NCBI RefSeq assembly: GCF_000382185.1
Contig: NZ_KB907784.1
Coordinates: forward strand, 2,992,633 to 3,056,632
DNA: 64,000 nucleotides
Source: Bordetella sp. FB-8
GTDB lineage: Bacteria > Pseudomonadota > Gammaproteobacteria > Burkholderiales > Burkholderiaceae_B
Direction of reading: 5' to 3'
Shown here: positions 9,621-18,227 of the stretch, in pieces
Layout: the number at the start of each line of letters is the position of its first letter
Position numbering within the stretch: position 1 is the stretch's first letter
Made by a program: the position numbers and the translations under genes
The notes under the pieces: generated by a model
The model's database searches: none
Seen by the model: only the letters and a program-made list of their open reading frames with translations
What the model was told of the DNA's origin: nothing

Positions 9621-10527
9621 TGACGATGACGGCGATGATGAAAAGGACGACCGCGATTTCGGCCAGGGAGCGTACCGCCATCCCGCTGGGATCCTGCAGC
9701 GCGCTGTCCAGCTGAGAGGCGATGAAGGCGGCCATGCTGGTGATGGGGCTGTAAAGGGTATGCGGCAGGTAGTTCAGCGCGCCGCCGCTGACCATGAGCA
9801 CGGCCATGGTTTCGCCCAGGGCACGACCCATGGCGAGCATGGCCGATCCGATCAGCGGTATGCGTACGGACGGCAGCAGAATCTTGCGCACCATTTCGGT
9901 ACGGGTCGCGCCCAGCGCCATCGTCGATTCACGCAGTTCGCGGGGCACTCTTTGCAGCGCCTCGAGCAGCGTGCTCGATATCACGGGCAGCACCATGAGC
10001 ACCAGCACGAGTCCTGCGGTCAAGAGGCCGTAGCCGGATTCGGCGCCGGTGCCGATGAACGGAACGAAAAAGAACACCTTGGCCAGGGCGGGCGCGATGT
10101 AGCGATACACCAGGGGAGACAGCACCTCCAGTCCCCAAAGGCCATACACCACGCTGGGGACCATGGCCAGCACTTCGACGATCTGCGCGAAGACATGGCG
10201 CGCCGCCGGCGGGGTGTATTCGCCCACGAACAACCCTACGCCTATGCCTAGAGGCACGGCGATCAGCAGCGCGATGGCCGAACTGGCCAGCGTGCCGACG
10301 ATGAAAACCAGAATGCCGTAATGAGCGCCCGACGGCACGGAAAACCCGTCGTGCGAAATGGGATCGGCATACAGATTGCCCAGGCTCCAGCTCTTGGAAA
10401 CCAGGAAATGCAGGCCGTTGAAACGAATGGCGGGCCAGGAATAGACGGTCAGGAAAACGACGATCGCCAACAGCGCCAGGGGGATGAGCGCCGCGAAACA
10501 GGCCAGACTGATACGAAATGGTCGCAT
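9568..10527 (-). CDS. pstC: Phosphate ABC transporter permease PstC
   Basis: 319 residues from the ATG at 10527 (MRPFRISLAC), chosen because the first membrane segment follows at once; the longer open frame adds 21 unlikely residues. It has six membrane segments and the permease loop MALGATRTEMVRKILLP. It lies 72 bases after pstS and overlaps pstA. It forms the inner-membrane phosphate channel with PstA. Confidence 0.93.
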   Translation of the reverse strand: MRPFRISLACFAALIPLALLAIVVFLTVYSWPAIRFNGLHFLVSKSWSLGNLYADPISHDGFSVPSGAHYGILVFIVGTLASSAIALLIAVPLGIGVGLFVGEYTPPAARHVFAQIVEVLAMVPSVVYGLWGLEVLSPLVYRYIAPALAKVFFFVPFIGTGAESGYGLLTAGLVLVLMVLPVISSTLLEALQRVPRELRESTMALGATRTEMVRKILLPSVRIPLIGSAMLAMGRALGETMAVLMVSGGALNYLPHTLYSPITSMAAFIASQLDSALQDPSGMAVRSLAEIAVVLFIIAVIVNVVARLLTRQSPSGVRA

Positions 10528-10599
10528 TGAAGGCGCCGGGGCACCACCATCGCGCCCCGGCACGCAGGCCGGGAGGCGATGGCGGCACACGCGGGATCG

Positions 10600-11661
10600 T
10601 TATTGGATTTTCGAGATTTGCGCGCGGCTCAGGGTGACAATCTTAGCGGGCAGCGGCACGAACCGCACGGCGCTCAGATATTTGTCGGAATTGCCTTCGG
10701 ACGAGCCGACGGTCCAGGTGAGGAAATCCTTCAGCACGTGGCCGGTATTGGCGTCGGCCTGGTGCGTATTGACGATCGCGTATTCATAGTTGACGATCGG
10801 ATACGACTTCTCGCCGGGCGCGAAAATCAGGCTCAGACGCTCGTCGGCGGGCGTCTTGGCGACCATGGCGGCGGCCGCGGCATTGACGGTGGCGGTCGTG
10901 GGCAGCAGGAACTTGCCGGCGCGGTTCTTGAGCATCGCGGTACCCAGGCCGGCTTCGTCGATCTGCTTGTGAAAGCTCACGCCGATGTAGGCGATGGAAT
11001 ACGGGGTCTGGTGCGCGGCCTGGACCATGCCGGGGTTGCCGTTGGCGCCGACGCCGCCCTGGACCGCGGGCCAGCTCACCGAGGTGCCGTAGCCCGGGCC
11101 GCTGCTCCACGACGGCGTGGAGAACGACAGGTACTGCGTGAAGATGAAGGTGTCGCCGCTGCCGTCGGTGCGATGGACTGTCACGATGCCGTGGTCGGGC
11201 AGCTTTACGCCGGGGTTGAGCGCCTTGATCTTGGCGTCGTCCCACTTCTTGATCGAGCCGTCATAGATGCCGGCCAGCACGGGACCGTCCAGCTTCAGGT
11301 GCGTCTTGTTCAGGCCGGGCAGGTTGTAGTTAACCGTCTGCGCCGAAATGGCCAGCGGAATGTTGACGATGTTGGGCGATTGCTTCATCTGCCCATCGCT
11401 CATGTAGGCGTCGGATGCGCCGATCTGTGCCACGCCGGAAATCGCCTGCGCGATCCCGGTGCCGCTACCCGTGCCCTGCGTGGTGATCTTCACGCCGGGA
11501 TGGTTGGCGGTGTAGTCGGGGACCCACAGGTTGAACAGGGGGTACAGCAGCGTGGAACCGGTCTCGACCAGGTTTGCCGGCGCGGCGTGCGCACCCAGGC
11601 TTGCTGCCATGGCAGCGGTGGCGATCAGGTATTTGAAAGGCGGCCGTGAGGGTTTGGTCAT
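10600..11661 (-). CDS. pstS: Phosphate ABC transporter substrate-binding protein PstS
   Basis: 353 residues from ATG 11661, preferred over ATG 11676 because the latter has no ribosome site while AAGAG lies upstream of 11661. A signal peptide (cleavage near AHAA) precedes the periplasmic domain. Phosphate-binding loop signatures are TGSTLLYPL, GTGSGTGIAQ and HRTDGSGDTF. It is first in the pstS-pstC-pstA set. The 150 bases upstream carry phased direct repeats that could be PhoB sites. Confidence 0.93.
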   Translation of the reverse strand: MTKPSRPPFKYLIATAAMAASLGAHAAPANLVETGSTLLYPLFNLWVPDYTANHPGVKITTQGTGSGTGIAQAISGVAQIGASDAYMSDGQMKQSPNIVNIPLAISAQTVNYNLPGLNKTHLKLDGPVLAGIYDGSIKKWDDAKIKALNPGVKLPDHGIVTVHRTDGSGDTFIFTQYLSFSTPSWSSGPGYGTSVSWPAVQGGVGANGNPGMVQAAHQTPYSIAYIGVSFHKQIDEAGLGTAMLKNRAGKFLLPTTATVNAAAAAMVAKTPADERLSLIFAPGEKSYPIVNYEYAIVNTHQADANTGHVLKDFLTWTVGSSEGNSDKYLSAVRFVPLPAKIVTLSRAQISKIQ

Positions 11662-11744
11662 CTTGGATCTCTTCATGGTGATGGGGAAGCCGGCGCACGA
11701 CGTCGGCGGCGGGCAGGTGAGACTTCATCACACGCCTGTGACCC

Positions 11745-11810
11745 CGCTATGAAGATTTCTCGTCAAATATCTGAAATTTTCTTGTTCAATACCTGAAATA
11801 GGGTTGTTCA
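11745..11810 (-). promoter_or_regulatory. Phased 22-bp direct repeats upstream of pstS (candidate Pho box)
   Basis: Units at 11767-11788 and 11789-11810 match at 17 of 22 positions (shared CTGAAAT and TTGTTCA); a third, weaker unit at 11745-11766 matches at 13 of 22. The array is AT-rich compared with its surroundings and lies about 85-150 bases before the pstS start. PhoB binds tandem 11-bp half-sites in phosphate-starvation promoters; the 22-bp phase fits, but the sequence is not a close match to the enterobacterial consensus. Confidence 0.45.
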
Positions 11811-11817
11811 GGCGCCG

Positions 11818-14016
11818 TCAGGCGCAGCGCTGTCTGAGCCATGATGCGTCCAGGCCGAAGACCTGGCCGAACTCCCAGGCCGGCATGGGCTTGCCGAACA
11901 GATAACCTTGTCCGTCGCTGCAGCCGAGACGGCGCAGGCTTTCGCGCTGTTGCGCCGTCTCGACGCCTTCGGCAATGGTGCGCAAATCGAAGCTGCGCGC
12001 CATATCGATGATCGCTCGCACGACCGAGGCGTCCTGGTTGGACTGAACCATGCCCATGACGAAGGAACGGTCGATCTTGATGCGGCTCAGGGGGTAGCGC
12101 TTCAGAAGGCTTAGCGATGCATACCCGGTGCCGAAGTCATCGAAGGCAATGCCGATGCCCAGTTCGCGCATGCGCTTTATCGTGGCCAGAACCACATCAT
12201 CGTCCAGGACGATGTTCTCGGTCACTTCGAGTTCCAAAGCCTGCGGCGGCAGGCCATGCCGATCGAGCGCGGCCAGGATGGTTTCTTCGATGTGGCCGAC
12301 GCGAAACTGCGCGCCGAAGAGATTGACGCCCATCTGGAAAGCGGGCGCTGCGCTGCGGCGCCAGAGCGCAGCCTGGGCGCAGGCTTCCTCGAGTATCCAT
12401 ACGCCGACGGTCGGCGCGAGCGGGCCGCACTCGAGCGCAGGCAAAAACGTAGCCGGCGACATTAGCCCGCGCCGCGGATGCCGCCAGCGGATCAGCGCTT
12501 CCGCGCCCACGAGCGCGTTCGTGGACAAGTCGACTTGCGGTTGATAGAACAGGACGAACTCGCCATCGTCGACGGCCCGCTGCAATTCCATGCCGTACAG
12601 CCTGCGCCTCACCACCTCCATGCGCAAAGCCATGGTGAAGAGGAAGGTCTGGCCGCGCCCTGCGCGCTTTGCCTTGATGAGCGCCAGATCCGCGTCGCCG
12701 ATCAGTTCCAGGGCCTCCTGCGCGTGCCGTGGCGCGAGGGCGACGCCGCAGCACGCCGAAACATGCATTGCATCCATGCCCCTGGCTAAGACGGGCTGGG
12801 CGATTGTCTGCGTGGCGGCCTGGGCGACACGCCGCGCCTCTTCGATGTCCGCCATGCCGGGCAGCAGGAGCGCGAACTCGTCCGCGCCCATGCGCGCCAC
12901 CGCGTCCTCGGATCGGACGAGATTGCGCAGGCGCAGTGCCACCTCGCGCAGGACGTGGTCGCCGACAGCGTGTCCCAAGGTATCGTTGATGTCCTTGAAT
13001 CCGTCCAGGTCGATCATGATCACGGCGGCAGGGCGCGCGTGGGCCAGCGCGCCTTCCACGAGGCGGTAGAAGTGGGTGCGGTTGGCGGCTCCGGTGAGCA
13101 CGTCCAAGTTGGCCCGGCCGCGCAGCAGGTCCTTCTCGTGGCGCAAGTCGGAAAGATCCTGCAGATGCGCGTTAAAGACCAGCGCACCCTCTTCGCGCCA
13201 GCAGAACAGCGAGAAACCCAGCAGAAACTCGGTACCTTCGCGCCGCAGTCCGTCTATTTCCGATGGAACGCGTATTCCATCGAGCGAGTCTGCCGCCGCG
13301 GCCCGCGCGATCAGTTCACGCATGCTGGCGCGGCTGCGTTCGGGCACGAGCATTTCGAGCGCGCGTCCCGGACCCTCGGCGGAATCGTAGCCATACAGCG
13401 CCGCCGCGCTTTCGTTCCAGTTGAGAATGGTGCCGCGCGAATCGAAGCGGATCATGGCGGTGGGGGACTGCCACTCGGCGTGATCCGCCGGCGGGGCGGC
13501 ACGTTCGGCGAGCAGCTCGATGCGGCGCAATTCCAGCCTGTCCGAGGCCATCTTCGCCAGTTCGCGCAGGCGCTCGGCATCGTCCGCGGAAAAGTCGGCA
13601 TTCGGCTTTCTATCCATCACGCACAAGGCGCCGAGCGGATAGCCCTGCGCGGACAGTATCGGCACTCCAGCATAAAACCTGAGGTGGGTCGACCCGGTGA
13701 CGAGCGGATTGTCGTGAAAGCGCGAATCCAGCGTCGCGTCGGGGACGATCATCACCTTGTCCTGCAGGATGGCGTGCGCGCAGAAAGAGACATTGCGATC
13801 CATGTTCACGTCGACGCCATCGAAACCCGTGACTGCCGCGAAGAAGACATGGTCGTTGCCGATCATATTGACCGCGGCGACGGGCATGTCGAACATGCGC
13901 GCGGCGATTCGCACGACAGGATCCAGACTGGCTAGTTGACGATCGCCGCCCAGCTCGTATTCGGACAACGCAACAAGTCGTTCCGCTTCCACCGGTGACG
14001 CTTGAGGGCACTTCAT
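11818..14016 (-). CDS. GAF-PAS-GGDEF-EAL c-di-GMP signalling protein
   Basis: 732 residues; start supported by AAAGGAG just upstream. Order: GAF (about 25-165), PAS (180-290), GGDEF (300-460), EAL (475-725). The cyclase signature reads GADEF (377-381) rather than GGDEF, with an RSED inhibitory-site motif (368-371), so cyclase activity is doubtful. The EAL domain keeps EALIRW (Glu506), EVTEN, DDFGTG, KIDRSF and AEGVET and is probably an active phosphodiesterase. No membrane segment is seen. It lies directly upstream of pstS in the same orientation but is separated by the repeat-bearing promoter region. Confidence 0.92.
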   Translation of the reverse strand: MKCPQASPVEAERLVALSEYELGGDRQLASLDPVVRIAARMFDMPVAAVNMIGNDHVFFAAVTGFDGVDVNMDRNVSFCAHAILQDKVMIVPDATLDSRFHDNPLVTGSTHLRFYAGVPILSAQGYPLGALCVMDRKPNADFSADDAERLRELAKMASDRLELRRIELLAERAAPPADHAEWQSPTAMIRFDSRGTILNWNESAAALYGYDSAEGPGRALEMLVPERSRASMRELIARAAAADSLDGIRVPSEIDGLRREGTEFLLGFSLFCWREEGALVFNAHLQDLSDLRHEKDLLRGRANLDVLTGAANRTHFYRLVEGALAHARPAAVIMIDLDGFKDINDTLGHAVGDHVLREVALRLRNLVRSEDAVARMGADEFALLLPGMADIEEARRVAQAATQTIAQPVLARGMDAMHVSACCGVALAPRHAQEALELIGDADLALIKAKRAGRGQTFLFTMALRMEVVRRRLYGMELQRAVDDGEFVLFYQPQVDLSTNALVGAEALIRWRHPRRGLMSPATFLPALECGPLAPTVGVWILEEACAQAALWRRSAAPAFQMGVNLFGAQFRVGHIEETILAALDRHGLPPQALELEVTENIVLDDDVVLATIKRMRELGIGIAFDDFGTGYASLSLLKRYPLSRIKIDRSFVMGMVQSNQDASVVRAIIDMARSFDLRTIAEGVETAQQRESLRRLGCSDGQGYLFGKPMPAWEFGQVFGLDASWLRQRCA

Positions 14017-14122
14017 GGACGGTCTCCTTTCCTGGTCAGGGGTCCGTCAGGCGGCCCCGGACGCGGATGGCGTGCCGATCAATTTTCAGGCGCAGGATCG
14101 ATTTCCGGCGCTATTAATACGA

Positions 14123-14140
14123 TATTACAGCCTTGTAATA
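14123..14140. promoter_or_regulatory. Inverted repeat, operator-like
   Basis: TATTACA and TGTAATA form perfect 7-bp arms around GCCT in an AT-rich stretch about 110 bases before the GGDEF-EAL gene start. It lies in the 178-base gap after the reductase gene. It looks like a dimeric regulator site; the binding protein is unknown. Confidence 0.4.
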
Positions 14141-14194
14141 ATACAAAAAAGACCGTGCCTCGTCCGCCAGCCAACGCAAGCCGGACTCTCTCGT

Positions 14195-15106
14195 TCATAA
14201 CGCGCCGCTCGCTTTGTCCTCGATCAGCCTGACCAGCGTGTGCAGCAGCCGGTTTGCCGGGGTCGCCACGCCGAGCGCCTCGCCGCGCCTGACGACCAGG
14301 CCGTTCAGATGGTCGATCTCGCTGCGCTTGCCGCGCGCGAGGTCCTGCGCCGTCGAAGAATATTGAGTCGGCATGGTCTGAGCGATTCGGCTCACGGCCA
14401 GTTCTACGTCCGGCGGCAGGCTTACCCCGTCGGCTTGGGCGACGGCCATGCATTCGGCCACCACGTCGCGCATCGAGGCGCATACGCCGGTGCCCGCCGC
14501 GAGCCGGCCATAGGGCAGCTGCGAGATCGCCGAAAGCGCGTTGTAGGCGCAGTTCAGGATCAGCTTGGCCCACAGCGCTGCGCGCACATTGGCTGATACC
14601 TCGGTGGATATGCCCGCAGCGGCGAACATCTGCGCGATGGCTGCGCTTTGGGAAGAAGGTTCGATGACGAGCTCGCCGCGGCCATGATGGCGCACGTGGC
14701 CGGCGCCGGCCATTTCGGTGGCGACGTACACCACGGCCGCTGCCACTTCCTGCGCGATCGCGCCGCGCAGGCGCTCGGCGTTGTCTACACCGTTCTGCAG
14801 CGTAAGCACCAGCGAGTCGGCGGCCAGGTGCGGCCCGATGGAGGCGCCAGCGCTTTCGGTGTCGGGCGATTTCACGCAAAACAGGACAAGTCGCGCGCCG
14901 CTCACGGCGGCCGGATCAATGCTGGCTCGTAGATGCGGCGGGCCGATATGCTCGTCCAATTGCTGCGTCTGCAGGCGCAGACCGTCGCGCTCGACCGCTT
15001 GGACATGCGAGGCGCGGCCGATCAGCACGACCTCGTGTCCCGCGCGCGCAAGCATTGCGCCGTAATAGCAGCCCACCGCGCCCGCACCCATGACAGCGAT
15101 CTTCAT
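14195..15106 (-). CDS. panE: Ketopantoate reductase family protein (2-dehydropantoate 2-reductase)
   Basis: 303 residues from ATG 15106, which has AGGAGA eight bases upstream and begins directly with the nucleotide-binding fold MKIAVMGAGAVGCYYG. Other signatures are TLQNGVDN and the C-terminal helical domain with KLILNCAYNALSA. The family reduces ketopantoate with NADPH in pantothenate synthesis. Several paralogues of uncertain substrate occur in Burkholderiales, so the role is not certain. The next gene is a divergent AraC regulator. Confidence 0.85.
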   Translation of the reverse strand: MKIAVMGAGAVGCYYGAMLARAGHEVVLIGRASHVQAVERDGLRLQTQQLDEHIGPPHLRASIDPAAVSGARLVLFCVKSPDTESAGASIGPHLAADSLVLTLQNGVDNAERLRGAIAQEVAAAVVYVATEMAGAGHVRHHGRGELVIEPSSQSAAIAQMFAAAGISTEVSANVRAALWAKLILNCAYNALSAISQLPYGRLAAGTGVCASMRDVVAECMAVAQADGVSLPPDVELAVSRIAQTMPTQYSSTAQDLARGKRSEIDHLNGLVVRRGEALGVATPANRLLHTLVRLIEDKASGAL

Positions 15107-15252
15107 AGCGTATTTCTCCTGTTGGCCGCCGCGGCGGCGCATCGACTTGTGAAGTGCATCATAAATGACGCGCGGCCAACTTCATCCAGGGCGCTACGTG
15201 GACAACGCTCATGAGCAGGTACTCCAGTCCGGCATCAATCCGGGACGGGTAA

Positions 15253-16077
15253 ATGAACGACGCTCGTATCGACATAAGGCGCTATCGCGGCGAGATCGAG
15301 CGGCATCGGCATGCGTATCATCAAGTCGTCATCTCATGCGAAGGTACGATCGAGATCGAGGTGGGGCGCGAGACGGGGCGGGTCGCCGGCAGCCTAGGCG
15401 CCTTTATTCCCGCCGGATGCCAGCATGCGTTTCTCGCCCGCCAGCCCAATGCCTTTGTCGTCCTGGACGTGCAGACGGGAGGGTGCGCACACGCCCTGGA
15501 TAATGGCCAAGTGCCGCCGTTCTTCGCTATCGATCGGCGAGGTCATGGCTTGCTCGAGTACATGCGTGCCCTCGATTGGCGGGCGAGGCTCACGCCGGCG
15601 TGCCAGCAGGCATGGTCGACCTTGCTGCTGGACAGCCCCGCTGTGAATGGCCGCCGCTCGGACCGGGCCGAACTCGTGGTGCAGCGCGCCACCTCGTTCA
15701 TGCTGCACAGATTGGCCGATCCGATCTGCATCGCCGATCTCGCGCAGGCCGCGGGTGTGAGTCCGCGCCGGCTTCATGAAGCCTTTCGCGCACGGCGCGA
15801 AACCACGCCCCATACGCGACTCACGGTGTTGCGTCTTGACGCGGCCGAGCGGCTGCTGGCCGATCCCGCGCTGTCCATTGCCGAAATCGCGCTCCGAAGC
15901 GGCCATGCCGACCAGAGCGCGCTGACCCGCGCCATGCGGCGCGAGCGCGATGCGACGCCGGCCGAGGTCCGGTGCCGCCTTACGGACAAGGAGGAAAAAT
16001 GGCCGGCAATGGAACGGGCAGGGCGACGGCCTTCGGGTTGGTCGCAATCGGACTCTGGTCCGCGCTTGCGCTTTTGA
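15253..16077 (+). CDS. AraC family transcriptional regulator
   Basis: 274 residues: an N-terminal cupin-like sensor (HRHAYHQVV, FIPAGCQHAF) and a C-terminal double helix-turn-helix (IADLAQAAGVSPRRLHEAF; IAEIALRSGHADQSALTRAM). It overlaps the start of the adjacent exporter remnant by 79 bases, so its last 25 or so residues may be an extension. Neighbour position suggests it once controlled the exporter or the divergent reductase gene. Confidence 0.87.
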   Translation: MNDARIDIRRYRGEIERHRHAYHQVVISCEGTIEIEVGRETGRVAGSLGAFIPAGCQHAFLARQPNAFVVLDVQTGGCAHALDNGQVPPFFAIDRRGHGLLEYMRALDWRARLTPACQQAWSTLLLDSPAVNGRRSDRAELVVQRATSFMLHRLADPICIADLAQAAGVSPRRLHEAFRARRETTPHTRLTVLRLDAAERLLADPALSIAEIALRSGHADQSALTRAMRRERDATPAEVRCRLTDKEEKWPAMERAGRRPSGWSQSDSGPRLRF

Positions 16078-16758
16078 GCGTGGCGGCGTCGGGCATCCCG
16101 CCGTTCGAATTGCTGGCGCTCAGTTTCGGCGTGGCATTTGTCAGCGGCATGCTGGTGCTGGCTTCGCGGGGGCGCAGCGCGCTCGCAAAACACAGGCAGC
16201 CGCCAGGCGCCTGGATTCTGGCGTTCGTCGCGATTTATTTCTATCACGCGCTCTATTTTTTCGCGCTTGCCGCGCTCATTTTCATGGCACGTCGCGGCGA
16301 GCCGGTGCAGCCATGCCCACATGGCGGGCTATTTTGCCGCGCTGGGCTGTGCGGTGATCTGGGCCGGGTACTCGGTAGCGAACCGCCGCGATGCGCATGT
16401 GCCCAGCGAAATGCTTATCGGCGTATGCGGGGCGGTGGCAATGGCCGGCGGGGCGGCGCACTGGCTGTTCGAGCGCGGCGCATGGCCTGGTCCCTCTCAG
16501 TGGTTGGCGATACTCTTGCTGGGAATTGGTCCCGCCGGACTCGCTTTCCTGGCATGGGACCACGCCACCAAGCACGGCAATATGCCGCTGCTGGCCGCGC
16601 TATCGTATTTCGCACCGTTGATTTCCATCTTGCTGCTCGTGGCAGCCGGGCGGGCTCAGGCCAGTATCCCGCTCAGTGTTTCCGTCGCACTGATCGTCGC
16701 GGAAGCGATGCTGGCCGGCATCGCTCCAGGAAAGACAGACGCGCCAAGGGTTAAATAA
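15999..16758 (+). pseudogene. DMT/EamA-type exporter, internally deleted and frameshifted
   Basis: It starts at ATG 15999 behind AAGGAGG. The first frame gives three membrane segments (to about FFALAALIFMARRGEPVQ); the second half (HMAGYFAALGCAVIWAGY onward, four to five membrane segments) is read in the next frame, ending at 16758. The switch lies near 16311-16316. The combined protein is about 250 residues against about 290-300 in the family, and the join at FALAALIFMARR suggests loss of about 50 codons spanning helices 3-4. This is a decayed amino-acid/metabolite exporter of the YddG-like type, unless a sequencing error explains the shift. Confidence 0.75.
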
Positions 16759-16891
16759 AGAGAAAATCCTCCAATGGCGATCCGTTCGGCTGCGTGGGCT
16801 TGTCTTTTCGGTGTCTACATGAAAGGCTTGAATCTGCCGACCGGGTGTGGCTTGAAGGTCAAATCAATGAAAAAGCAGGGTATTGCACCTA

Positions 16892-17718
16892 GGGTCTGTC
16901 ATCAATTGAGCCAAATGACGGCAGCGGCGAGATGAATGGCGCCAAGGAACGCGGTGCGGGTTTTATCGTAGCGCGTGGCGATGGCGCGGTACTGCTTGAG
17001 GCGGGCGAAGAAGTTCTCGATCAGGTGACGCGCCTTGTACAAGTGCCGGTCATAGTCTCGCTGCTGCTTGCGTGTGCGTAGAGAGGGGATGACGACGGAC
17101 TTTCCAGCGCGTAACAGGGGTTCGATCACGCGCTGCTGCGCGTCATAGGCTTTGTCGGCCATCACTGTTTCCCCTTGCGTATGCGGCAACAGGGCATCGG
17201 CCCCTTCCAAATCCGAGGCCTGCCCCGGCGTCAGGTGAAAACGCGTTGGGTTGCCCAGCGCATCGACCGTGGCATGAATCTTTGTGCTCAGCCCCCCCCG
17301 GCTGCGTCCGATGGCTTGCGCCTGAGCCCCCCTTTTCCGCCTGTGCCATGCTGGTGGGCTCGCACAATCGTGGCATCTATCATCGCGTACTCGTTGTCCG
17401 CATCCTGTGCCAGCGCCTCAAACACGCGCCGCCACACGCCGCTACGGCTCCAACGCATGTGCCTCAGATGCACGACGCGGAAATCCCCGAAGCGCTCCGG
17501 CAAATCCCGCCAGGGTATACCTGCGCGATAGCGATACAGCACCGCCTCTACGAATAGGCGATTGTCTCGCGCGGTCACGCCAGCATGGCCCGCTCGCCCA
17601 GGCAGAAAACCTTCAATCCGCTCCCACTGATCATCTCGCAATGCATATCGTCTCGACATACGGCCGAAGTTTGGAACGCCTGGCCTAAAATCTCAAGCCA
17701 TCAATTGATGACAGACCC
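16892..17718 (-). mobile_element. IS5-family (IS427-group-like) insertion sequence
   Basis: 827 bp with terminal inverted repeats beginning GGGTCTGTCATCAATTGA at both ends (18 bp perfect) and flanked by TA on each side (16890-16891; 17719-17720), fitting the TA duplication of the group. It carries one transposase split over two frames. It lies between the broken exporter and the thioesterase gene. Confidence 0.92.
16902..17659 (-). CDS. IS5-family transposase in two frames (orfA 17288-17659, orfB to 16902)
   Basis: OrfA (123 residues) has the N-terminal DUF4096-like domain (LRDDQWERIEGFLPG) and the first catalytic Asp in MIDATIVRAH, and stops at TGA 17288-17290. OrfB supplies the second Asp (ADKAYDAQ) and the Glu region (ENFFARLKQYRAIATRYDK), ending at 16902. 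A run of eight G on the coding strand (17292-17299) sits just before the orfA stop; a -1 shift there joins the frames into one DDE transposase. Programmed frameshifting is known in this IS group, so the element may be functional. Confidence 0.88.
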
Positions 17719-17739
17719 TAGTCACGGATTGGAGAAGCT

Positions 17740-18171
17740 ATGGAAGAAGTCGAGCAGCGCGTTGCGCGCAGCTTTGAAGCACAAGGGTTGATGCAGACGC
17801 TGGGCGCGCAGCTTGTCCTGGTGGGAGACGGCGAGGTGCATATTGCCCTGCCTTTCTCCAGGCGTCTGTCGCAGCAGCATGGCTTTATCCATGCCGGCGC
17901 CATCACCAGCATCGTCGACAACGCCTGCGGCTATGCCGCGCTGACCAAGGCGCCGCAGGGATGCGAGATCGTCTCCGTGGAATTCAAGATCAATTTTCTG
18001 CGGCCTGCGCTGGGCGATCGCTTCCTGGCCGTGGGCAAGGTGCATAACGCCGGCAAGTCCCTCACTATCTGCACGGGAGAGGTCAGGGCGTTCTACGGCG
18101 AGGGGCCTTCCTGCAAGGTGGTCGCGGTCATGCAGGCCACGATGATGACTGTGCAGCACCCCATTATCTGA
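17740..18171 (+). CDS. PaaI-family thioesterase (hotdog fold)
   Basis: 143 residues of the acyl-CoA thioesterase hotdog fold, with the family signature QQHGFIHAGAITSIVDNACG and the SVEFKINFLRPA strand. The start has GGAGA upstream at about 17728. The IS element ends only 21 bases before the start, so the native promoter is probably displaced and expression may depend on the IS end. Substrate unknown. Confidence 0.88.
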   Translation: MEEVEQRVARSFEAQGLMQTLGAQLVLVGDGEVHIALPFSRRLSQQHGFIHAGAITSIVDNACGYAALTKAPQGCEIVSVEFKINFLRPALGDRFLAVGKVHNAGKSLTICTGEVRAFYGEGPSCKVVAVMQATMMTVQHPII

Positions 18172-18227
18172 TCCACGCCCCTGGCCTGCCGGCGGCATGC
18201 TCGCGGCGGTTTTCCGGTTGACTTGGC

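Noticed and set aside
16773..16935. Short open frame of 54 codons running into the IS end
   Set aside because: No homology-like pattern or ribosome site, and its last third lies in the IS inverted repeat.
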